This document shows, in pieces, positions 42,285 through 49,614 of a stretch of 64,000 bases of DNA; position 1 is the stretch's first letter; every line of letters begins with the position of its first letter. Under the pieces are notes generated by a model, which searched no databases, was not told the origin of the DNA, and saw only the letters and a program-made list of their open reading frames with translations. The DNA is from an uncultured Capnocytophaga sp. Its GTDB lineage: Bacteria > Bacteroidota > Bacteroidia > Flavobacteriales > Flavobacteriaceae. The translations under genes and the position numbers were made by a program. The stretch is from positions 62,001-126,000 of the forward strand of contig NZ_CALGWU010000057.1 of assembly GCF_937936315.1 (NCBI RefSeq), read 5' to 3'.

Positions 42285-44450
42285 CTAAAAACTGAGTGTT
42301 ACTCCTGCTAAGTAATTCGCTTCGGCAGCGGGAATATATACCATTCCCCAACCATTATCGCCATAAGGAGTGTATTTGGTGTTGAAAATGTTATTCCCCA
42401 TTACCGAAAACAACACTGATTTGAAAGTGCTTTTAGGCTTCCACTCGTATTGCAAACTGAGATTATTCACAAAATAAGCATCAAGTTTTGCTTCATCACG
42501 TTCGGTGTTATCTACATATTGTGCACCCACATATTTAGAAATCAGCCCTATTTGAAAGCCATCAATAGGCATAAAAGTAATGGTATTACCGAGCACTACA
42601 TCGGGAGAATAGGAAATACGAGTGTCGCCCCAGCTGATCGTACGAGTCGCTACATCAGCATCTTGACTCTTATAATCTCTGTTTAGATTTTTACTAAAAG
42701 CTAAATTGGGTGACCAGAACCAACGCTCTGAGAGTTGTACCATTGCATCGGCTTCAACTCCTGCACGATAGCTCTTACCCACATTCTCACGGATAGGATA
42801 ACCAGTGCTGTTGAGTTTCCCTGAAAGCACTAATTGGTCTTGATAAGCCATATAATAACCATTGAGATTCAAACGCACTTTGGGGGTGGTGAGTCGCCAA
42901 CCGAGTTCGATATCGTTGAGTTTCTCGGCGATAGGTTTTTTAGCATTAGGATCGTCCTGCAAAGCTTCGTAATAACTCTTGTAATCGGAGCGGTTAGGCT
43001 CTTTAGTTGCTCGTGCATAAGAAACATAAAGGTCGTTGTGTTCATTCAAAAAGAAGGTAAGACCCGCCTTAGGATTGAAGCTGTTAAGACTTTCATCTAC
43101 CTTGTATTTATTAGCCTTATACCCTACGTGACGGAATTGCACATCGGCAAACAGGCTCCATTTAGGGGCAAATTGCCAAGTGAGTTTGCCATAACCTGCC
43201 ACTTCTTCTTTAGTATTTAGACCTTCGTAACTATAGCGATTGCCATACACAAAAGGCGCTTTTTCTGCCCATAGCAAATCTTTGTAATGTGACCCTTCAT
43301 AGCGATTGAGCAATCCTCCAAAGAGCAGTTGCACACCATCTTTCTGATAGTTCGCCGAAAAGGTAGTTCCCCAGAAATCGTTGTTCAATCCTTGTTGATG
43401 AATGATGTATGCTTTTTGCTCCTTGCCTGCCCCGTCGAGTACTTTAGGCAAGCCTATCTTAGAATATTTTTTCTTCTCATAGTTCTCCCAATAGCCTTTA
43501 CCTTTGGTGTAGTGAAATGAGAGTTGCGTATGCCACGCAGTACTCCACTGTTGTGTCCAGTGCAGTTGGGCGTGGTCTTGCTGATAGTTATCAGTTTCGT
43601 TGTCGTAGAAACGTTTGTTACCAGCGGCATCTTTGTAGGCTCCAGCAGGATTGTAGCGACGATTGCTATTCAAAGTTTCTTTGTCCACTCCTAAATAAGT
43701 GAGATATACACTTTGTTTGCCACCAAACACCAATCCTTTGATGAGCGTACCACCGTGACTATAAGCACCTTGTAAGAAGTACGATTTTAGGTCGGAGGAA
43801 GCGCGGTCGCGATACCCATCACTTTTGATTACAGAAAAGCGTCCGCTAAGCTCAAAACGGTCATTGAGTTTTCCAGTGGAAAGTTTAAGGCTGTGTTTGT
43901 GAGTGTTATAACTGCCATAGAAGTTGGCGAGTTCCCCTGATGCGTGCTCTTGTACGGCATCGGTGAGGACGTTGAGGCTGGCGCCAAAAGCTCCTGCTCC
44001 ATTAGAAGAGGTTCCTACTCCGCGTTGCAACTGTATGCTCTCGGCAGAAGAAGCAAAGTCGGAGAGATTGTACCAAAAAACCCCTTGAGATTCGGAGTCG
44101 TTGAGGGGTACACCGTTGATAGTTACATTGGTGCGGTACAGGTCGCTCCCACGTACAAACATATTGCTACTGCCAAAGCCCGAACCATCTTCGGAATAGC
44201 TCACCACGTTAGGCAACTGACCTAACAACAAAGGCAATTGCTGACCGAAATTTTTGGTCTTAATTTCCTCCTTAGAGAGATTAGAAAAGGTTACGGGAAG
44301 TTTTTTGGTAGCCCTCACCGACGATACTAATACTTCGTCAAGCTGAATAGGCTTAGCTGGAGAGATAACAGAATCTAATGGAGATTCCGCTTGTTGTGCT
44401 ATTGCTGAGGTAGAGATGGCAATAGCTGCGTACAAAAGTACATTTTTCAT
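42285..44450 (-). CDS. TonB-dependent receptor under thiamine control
   Basis: Outer-membrane transporter of about 721 residues. The start at 44450 gives a signal peptide (MKNVLLYAAIAISTSAIAQ); an in-frame codon 32 residues earlier would lie in the riboswitch expression platform. The plug shows LDEVLVSSVRATKKLPVTFS, LPLLLGQLPNVVSYSEDGSG, MFVRGSDLYRTNVTINGVPL and VGTSSNGAGAFGASLNVLTD. The barrel ends in an aromatic residue (YLAGVTLSF). It lacks the SusC-type N-terminal domain and has no SusD partner. Because a TPP riboswitch and attenuator precede it, the likely substrate is thiamine or a thiamine precursor. Confidence 0.92.
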   Translation of the reverse strand: MKNVLLYAAIAISTSAIAQQAESPLDSVISPAKPIQLDEVLVSSVRATKKLPVTFSNLSKEEIKTKNFGQQLPLLLGQLPNVVSYSEDGSGFGSSNMFVRGSDLYRTNVTINGVPLNDSESQGVFWYNLSDFASSAESIQLQRGVGTSSNGAGAFGASLNVLTDAVQEHASGELANFYGSYNTHKHSLKLSTGKLNDRFELSGRFSVIKSDGYRDRASSDLKSYFLQGAYSHGGTLIKGLVFGGKQSVYLTYLGVDKETLNSNRRYNPAGAYKDAAGNKRFYDNETDNYQQDHAQLHWTQQWSTAWHTQLSFHYTKGKGYWENYEKKKYSKIGLPKVLDGAGKEQKAYIIHQQGLNNDFWGTTFSANYQKDGVQLLFGGLLNRYEGSHYKDLLWAEKAPFVYGNRYSYEGLNTKEEVAGYGKLTWQFAPKWSLFADVQFRHVGYKANKYKVDESLNSFNPKAGLTFFLNEHNDLYVSYARATKEPNRSDYKSYYEALQDDPNAKKPIAEKLNDIELGWRLTTPKVRLNLNGYYMAYQDQLVLSGKLNSTGYPIRENVGKSYRAGVEADAMVQLSERWFWSPNLAFSKNLNRDYKSQDADVATRTISWGDTRISYSPDVVLGNTITFMPIDGFQIGLISKYVGAQYVDNTERDEAKLDAYFVNNLSLQYEWKPKSTFKSVLFSVMGNNIFNTKYTPYGDNGWGMVYIPAAEANYLAGVTLSF

Positions 44451-44499
44451 TAAAAAAATAAGGTTTTTTAACAAATAAAAGAGGTGATTATTTGGTGTG

Positions 44500-44548
44500 T
44501 TAATAAAATAAAAAAGCCTGTTTATGCTACCCAAAAGCAAAAACAAGC
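44500..44548 (-). terminator. Attenuator of the TPP riboswitch
   Basis: Minus-strand stem GCTTGTTTTTGC / GCATAAACAGGC (12 positions, one mismatch, one G-U pair) with a 9-base loop, directly followed by TTTTTTATTTT. It lies between the aptamer and the receptor start and fits a rho-independent terminator that forms when TPP is bound. Confidence 0.75.
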
Positions 44549-44559
44549 TCCATCGCTTA

Positions 44560-44637
44560 GTTTCATTCCTTCAACGGGATTATCCGTTCAAGTTCAATGG
44601 GTATGATCTCAGCCTGTTACAGCACCCCTTATGAGAC
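44560..44637 (-). promoter_or_regulatory. TPP (thiamine pyrophosphate) riboswitch
   Basis: Minus-strand leader shows the THI-box in order: AAGGGGTGC, the CTGAGA core in AGGCTGAGATCATACCC, then TTGAACTTGAACGG, GGATAATCCCGTTGAAGG and AATGAAAC. Arms GTCTCAT (44637-44631) and ATGAAAC (44566-44560) can close helix P1 with one mismatch. It represses by binding TPP; a terminator is placed just downstream. Confidence 0.92.
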
Positions 44638-44642
44638 GGCGG

Positions 44643-44671
44643 CAAAAGTACAAAATAATTCCGAAATACAA
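44643..44671 (-). promoter_or_regulatory. Promoter of the riboswitch-receptor transcript
   Basis: Minus-strand TTG (44671-44669), 18 bases, TACTTTTG (44650-44643), immediately upstream of the aptamer, so transcription starts a few bases before P1. Confidence 0.65.
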
Positions 44672-44685
44672 AATACGAATGGCGG

Positions 44686-44738
44686 AAAAAAATTTGCCAA
44701 AGATGTGAGCCACACGGGGTGTTTACATCTTTGGCAAA
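44686..44738 (-). terminator. Terminator of the rpoC-DUF3467 operon, built from a dispersed repeat
   Basis: Perfect 14-base arms TTTGCCAAAGATGT (44693-44706) and ACATCTTTGGCAAA (44725-44738) with an 18-base loop containing GTGAGCCACAC-like sequence, followed on the minus strand by TTTTTTT. Arm and loop sequences match the elements at 10148 and 19023 and the repeat variant at 25838. Confidence 0.8.
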
Positions 44739-44773
44739 ATATTATTAACTGTTAGTTGTTAGCTACTAGTTGA

Positions 44774-45085
44774 TTAGGCTTGTCCGGTTACACCAAACAG
44801 AGGTATGGCGTGACGGTCGTCGTTATTAGAGATTGTTCCGTTAGCTTGTTCAAACTTTTGGATATTATCATCTAAAGCAAATAGCAATCGTTTGGCGTGC
44901 TCGGGGGTAAGGATAATGCGACTGCGCACTTTTCCTTTAGGCATCCCTGGCATTACACTCACGAAATCTACTACAAACTCAGTAGCTGAGTGGTTGATAA
45001 TCGCCAAGTTAGAGTACACTCCCCCAGCTATCTTATCATCGAGCTCGATGCTCAATTGTCCTTCTTTTTCTTCTACTTCGTTCAT
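44774..45085 (-). CDS. DUF3467 family protein
   Basis: Small protein of 103 residues without signal or membrane helix. The conserved core runs GVYSNLAIINHSATEFVVDF, then GKVRSRIILTPEHAKRLLFA and LDDNIQKFEQANG, a beta strand-rich domain found in many Bacteroidota and other bacteria. Function unknown. It starts three bases after the rpoC stop and must be co-transcribed with rpoC. The pair is a common arrangement in Flavobacteriia, which hints at a link to transcription but proves nothing. Confidence 0.9.
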   Translation of the reverse strand: MNEVEEKEGQLSIELDDKIAGGVYSNLAIINHSATEFVVDFVSVMPGMPKGKVRSRIILTPEHAKRLLFALDDNIQKFEQANGTISNNDDRHAIPLFGVTGQA

Positions 45086-45088
45086 TGT

Positions 45089-48000
45089 TTATCGTGATTT
45101 TTTCTTTTCGACTACAGGTTGTTCCATATCTGCTTTAGAGCCCACGATGATTTTCTCGTACTCTTTAAGACCTGTACCAGCAGGGATACGGTGACCAACG
45201 ATTACGTTTTCTTTCAAGCCATCAAGGGTATCTATTTTACCGCTTACTGCTGCCTCGTTCAACACTTTAGTAGTTTCTTGGAAGGAAGCTGCTGAGATGA
45301 ACGATTTAGTTTGCAATGAAGCACGAGTGATACCTTGTAACACTGGCATAGCGGTAGCAGGAATGATATCACGAGCAATTACCAAATTCTTATCAGAACG
45401 TTTGAGGAGTGAGTTTTCATCGCGCAATTCGCGGAGGCTCACTATTTGTCCTGCTTGTAAGTTTTCGGAATCACCAGCATCTTCTACTACTTTTTTACCG
45501 AATAGACGGTCGTTTTCTTCGATAAAGTCGTCTTTGTGAACCAACTGACCTTCGAGGTAGAGGGTATCACCTGGGTCTTGAATTTCGACTTTACGCATCA
45601 TTTGACGAACGATTACCTCAAAGTGTTTGTCGTTGATTTTCACCCCTTGGAGGCGGTATACCTCTTGTACTTCGTTTACTAAGTACTGTTGTACAGCTGA
45701 AGGTCCTTTGATACGCAAGATATCATCAGGAGTTACAGAGCCATCGGATAGAGGTTTACCTGCACGTACAAAGTCGTTTTCTTGTACCAAGATTTGGCTT
45801 GAGAGTTTTACCAAGTACTTGCGTTCATCACCCAAACGAGAGGTAACGATAACTTCTTTATTACCACGTTTGATTTTACCGAAAGATACCACCCCGTCGA
45901 TTTCGGATACGATAGCAGGGTTTGATGGGTTACGCGCTTCGAAGAGCTCGGTAACACGAGGAAGACCCCCAGTGATATCCCCAGCTTTTGCAGAACTACG
46001 CGGTATTTTCACGAGTACTTTACCTTCTTCAATCTTGCTGTTGTTATCCACCATAATGTGGGCACCTACAGGCAAGTTGTAAGAACGGAGCGTTTCACCA
46101 TTTTTATCAACGATAAGCAAGGTAGGAATCAACTTTTTATTACGTGATTCTACAATCACTTTTTCTTGGAAACCAGTTTGCTCATCGATTTCTACTTGGT
46201 AAGTAACCCCTTGTTCGATATCTTCGTAAGCGATTTTACCAGAGTATTCAGAGATGATTACAGCGTTGTACGGATCCCATTGGAAAAGTAAAGTGCCTTT
46301 TTTCACTTCTTGTTTATCTTTTACAAAGATGTGAGCCCCATAAGGGATATCGTGTGTTTGAAGCACCATTTTAGTAGTAGGGTCGAGAACGCGGAGCTCT
46401 GATGAACGAACTACCACATCTACAGGGTTTTGTTCGTTGTCTTTACCACTTACTACGCGCAAATCTTCTACTTCGATGATACCATCGAAACGCGCTTCAG
46501 TTTTGTTTTCTTCGGATACGTTACCGGCAACCCCACCCGCGTGGAAAGTACGCAAGGTAAGCTGAGTACCAGGCTCACCGATAGATTGGGCAGCAACTAC
46601 CCCTACAGCTTCCCCTTTCTGAACCATACGACCAGTAGAAAGGTTGCGACCGTAACATTTTGCACAAATACCGTGTTTAGCTTCACAGGTAAGTGCAGAG
46701 CGCACTTCTACCATATCGATAGGTGCAGCATCTATTTTATCTACTATTTTTTCAGTAATTTCTTCACCAGCTGCTACGAGAAGCTCTTCGGTAAGAGGAT
46801 TGTATACATCGTGGAGTGACACACGACCCAAGATGCGTTCGCCAAGGGTTTCTACAACTTCCTCATTCTTTTTGAGCGCACGTACTTCTACCCCGCGCAA
46901 AGTACCACAATCTTCGGTGTTGATGATTACGTCCTGTGAAACGTCTACCAAACGACGAGTTAAATAACCAGCGTCGGCAGTTTTCAAAGCGGTATCGGCA
47001 AGACCTTTACGAGCCCCGTGAGTAGAGATGAAGTACTCGAGGATTGACAAACCTTCTTTAAAGTTTGACAAGATAGGGTTCTCAATAATTTCGCCCCCTC
47101 CAACGCTTGATTTTTTAGGTTTAGCCATCAAACCACGCATACCAGTAAGCTGACGTATCTGCTCTTTAGAACCACGCGCTCCAGAGTCAAGCATCATATA
47201 TACTGAGTTAAACCCTTGCTGATCGGTACTGATGCGTTTCATCGCCAATTCAGTAAGTTGTGCATTGGTAGATGTCCATACATCAATCACTTGGTTATAA
47301 CGTTCGTTATTGGTGATGAGACCCATATTATAGTTCATCATAATACCATCAACGAGACCATTAGCTTCAGCAATCATATCCACTTTTTCTTGTGGGATGA
47401 TGATATCTCCTAAACTGAATGACAATCCACCTTTGAAGGCGAAACGGTAACCCATATTCTTGATTTTATCCAAGAAGTCACCCGTTACAGGGATGCTGGT
47501 AGCTTTAAGGATACGACCAATGATGTCGCGAAGAGATTTTTTAGTAAGAACCTCGTTTACGTAGCCTACTTCCAAAGGCACCAACTCGTTGAAGAGCACA
47601 CGCCCCGTAGTAGTTTCTACTATAGGATAATACACATTGCCATTCTCGTCGAGGTCGCGTACTTTCACTTTGATGAAAGCGTTGAGGCTCAATTTACCTT
47701 CGTTGTAAGCGATATTTACCTCTTCGGCTGAATAGAATGTGAGACCTTCGCCTTTGATAGGGTACTCTGGGGTAGATTTACGACCTTTGGTGATGTAGTA
47801 AAGCCCCAAGACCATATCTTGAGAAGGTACAGTGATAGGTGAACCATTGGCAGGGTTGAGGATATTGTGAGAAGCCAACATCAATAGTTGAGCTTCGAGG
47901 ATAGCCTCAGGACCAAGAGGCAAGTGCACCGCCATCTGGTCACCATCGAAGTCGGCATTGAACGCTGTACACACCAATGGGTGCAACTGGATAGCTTTTC

Positions 48001-49378
48001 CCTCGATGAGTTTAGGCTGGAATGCCTGAATACCCAAACGGTGCAATGTAGGGGCACGGTTGAGGAGGACAGGGTGACCTTTGATCACGTTCTCCAAGAT
48101 GTCCCATACTACAGGTTCTTTTTTGTCGATGATTTTCTTAGCTGATTTTACCGTTTTTACGATACCGCGCTCGATGAGTTTACGGATTACAAACGGTTTA
48201 TAGAGTTCGGCAGCCATATTCTTTGGCAAACCACATTCATACATTTTGAGTTCAGGACCTACCACAATAACGGAACGAGCAGAGTAATCCACACGTTTAC
48301 CGAGGAGGTTCTGACGGAAGCGTCCTTGTTTACCTTTCAATGAATCGGAAAGAGATTTGAGCGGACGGTTAGATTCGGTTTTTACCGCTGATGATTTACG
48401 AGTGTTATCGAAGAGTGAATCTACAGACTCTTGCAACATACGTTTTTCGTTGCGCAAAATCACATCAGGTGCTTTGATTTCCATCAAGCGTTTAAGGCGG
48501 TTGTTGCGGATGATCACACGGCGGTATAAGTCGTTGAGGTCGGAAGTTGCAAAACGACCTCCATCAAGTGGTACCAATGGGCGCAATTCGGGCGGGATTA
48601 CAGGAATCACCTTCATTATCATCCATTCAGGTTTGTTTTCGCGGTTCTTTTGGGATTCGCGGAACGCCTCTACCACTTGCAAACGTTTAAGCGCTTCGGT
48701 TTTGCGTTGTTTAGAACTTTCGTTGTTGGCTTTGTGGCGCAAGTCATAAGAAAGTGCGTCTAAATCCAAACGTTCGAGGAGTTCGAGGAGACACTCAGCT
48801 CCCATTTTAGCGATAAACTTATTGGGATCGGTATCTTCTAAGTATTGGTTATCAGCGGGAAGACTCTCGGTAATAGCGAGGTATTCTTCTTCTGAAAGGA
48901 AGTCTAAATATTGTAAATCTTCACCTTCTAGACCTTTGGCAATACCTGGTTGGATAACTACATAGCGTTCGTAGTATATAATCATATCCAACTTTTTGGA
49001 AGGAAGACCTAACAAATAGCCGATTTTGTTAGGCAAAGAGCGGAAATACCAAATGTGAGCGATAGGCACCACGAGGTTGATATGTCCTACCCTTTCGCGG
49101 CGTACTTTTTTCTCGGTCACTTCCACGCCACAACGGTCGCAGACGATGCCTTTATAGCGAATGCGTTTGTATTTACCACAAGCACATTCATAGTCCTTTA
49201 CAGGACCAAAGATACGCTCACAGAACAACCCGTCGCGTTCAGGTTTGTGAGTACGGTAGTTGATAGTTTCGGGTTTAGTAACCTCGCCGCGTGAAACGGC
49301 TAAGATAGATTCGGGGGAGGCCAAACCAATCGAAATTTTATCAAATTTAGGAACAGCTGTTATTTTTTCTCTTGCCAT
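45089..49378 (-). CDS. rpoC: DNA-directed RNA polymerase subunit beta'
   Basis: Catalytic subunit of RNA polymerase (1429 residues, full length). The N-terminal zinc site is CACGKYKRIRYKGIVCDRCG (Cys65, 67, 80, 83). The active-site magnesium loop is TAFNADFDGDQMAVHLPL. The second zinc cluster is in ALTCEAKHGICAKCYGRNL, followed by VGVVAAQSIGEPGTQLTLRT of the bridge/trigger region. Insertions between conserved blocks are those usual for Bacteroidota. Unusually, rpoB is not upstream: the neighbour is a lipoprotein gene. rpoC instead has its own promoter at 49455-49484 and a leader hairpin. DUF3467 follows after three bases. Confidence 0.98.
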   Translation of the reverse strand: MAREKITAVPKFDKISIGLASPESILAVSRGEVTKPETINYRTHKPERDGLFCERIFGPVKDYECACGKYKRIRYKGIVCDRCGVEVTEKKVRRERVGHINLVVPIAHIWYFRSLPNKIGYLLGLPSKKLDMIIYYERYVVIQPGIAKGLEGEDLQYLDFLSEEEYLAITESLPADNQYLEDTDPNKFIAKMGAECLLELLERLDLDALSYDLRHKANNESSKQRKTEALKRLQVVEAFRESQKNRENKPEWMIMKVIPVIPPELRPLVPLDGGRFATSDLNDLYRRVIIRNNRLKRLMEIKAPDVILRNEKRMLQESVDSLFDNTRKSSAVKTESNRPLKSLSDSLKGKQGRFRQNLLGKRVDYSARSVIVVGPELKMYECGLPKNMAAELYKPFVIRKLIERGIVKTVKSAKKIIDKKEPVVWDILENVIKGHPVLLNRAPTLHRLGIQAFQPKLIEGKAIQLHPLVCTAFNADFDGDQMAVHLPLGPEAILEAQLLMLASHNILNPANGSPITVPSQDMVLGLYYITKGRKSTPEYPIKGEGLTFYSAEEVNIAYNEGKLSLNAFIKVKVRDLDENGNVYYPIVETTTGRVLFNELVPLEVGYVNEVLTKKSLRDIIGRILKATSIPVTGDFLDKIKNMGYRFAFKGGLSFSLGDIIIPQEKVDMIAEANGLVDGIMMNYNMGLITNNERYNQVIDVWTSTNAQLTELAMKRISTDQQGFNSVYMMLDSGARGSKEQIRQLTGMRGLMAKPKKSSVGGGEIIENPILSNFKEGLSILEYFISTHGARKGLADTALKTADAGYLTRRLVDVSQDVIINTEDCGTLRGVEVRALKKNEEVVETLGERILGRVSLHDVYNPLTEELLVAAGEEITEKIVDKIDAAPIDMVEVRSALTCEAKHGICAKCYGRNLSTGRMVQKGEAVGVVAAQSIGEPGTQLTLRTFHAGGVAGNVSEENKTEARFDGIIEVEDLRVVSGKDNEQNPVDVVVRSSELRVLDPTTKMVLQTHDIPYGAHIFVKDKQEVKKGTLLFQWDPYNAVIISEYSGKIAYEDIEQGVTYQVEIDEQTGFQEKVIVESRNKKLIPTLLIVDKNGETLRSYNLPVGAHIMVDNNSKIEEGKVLVKIPRSSAKAGDITGGLPRVTELFEARNPSNPAIVSEIDGVVSFGKIKRGNKEVIVTSRLGDERKYLVKLSSQILVQENDFVRAGKPLSDGSVTPDDILRIKGPSAVQQYLVNEVQEVYRLQGVKINDKHFEVIVRQMMRKVEIQDPGDTLYLEGQLVHKDDFIEENDRLFGKKVVEDAGDSENLQAGQIVSLRELRDENSLLKRSDKNLVIARDIIPATAMPVLQGITRASLQTKSFISAASFQETTKVLNEAAVSGKIDTLDGLKENVIVGHRIPAGTGLKEYEKIIVGSKADMEQPVVEKKKSR

Positions 49379-49408
49379 ATTGTTATGGTGAATATAATAA
49401 GTTTATGT

Positions 49409-49436
49409 GGCCTCGTTGGGGAGTCCCCACGAAGCC
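49409..49436 (-). promoter_or_regulatory. Leader hairpin of rpoC
   Basis: GC-rich inverted repeat on the minus strand (GGCTTCGTGGGGA, then TCCCCAACGAGGCC, with two bulged mismatches) 31-58 bases before the rpoC start, within the 5' leader. No T-run follows, so it is not a plain terminator. It may stabilise the message or be a regulatory target. Confidence 0.5.
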
Positions 49437-49454
49437 TATTTACAAAATATCGTG

Positions 49455-49484
49455 CAAAAGTACTACTATTTTTTGAAATGGCAA
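49455..49484 (-). promoter_or_regulatory. rpoC promoter
   Basis: Minus-strand TTG (49484-49482), 19 bases, TACTTTTG (49462-49455): a full match to the Bacteroidota consensus, about 77 bases before the rpoC start. Confidence 0.8.
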
Positions 49485-49614
49485 TAGTTTTTTGAGAATA
49501 TTTTTTGAAAAAGTTTTTAAGTAGTTGAGAGTTGCGGAATTAGGGAATTACTGTAAGGCAAGAGGAATTCTAGGAGTTCTCAGAATTATCGTGGTTCTTA
49601 GAGTAAAGGTAAAT

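Noticed and set aside
44451..44546. 32-residue N-terminal extension of the thiamine-regulated receptor
   Set aside because: It would be encoded by the attenuator region of the riboswitch; the start at 44450 gives a proper signal peptide.
49379..49614. Hidden remnant of rpoB upstream of rpoC
   Set aside because: No frame in this gap resembles RpoB, and it holds a complete promoter and leader.
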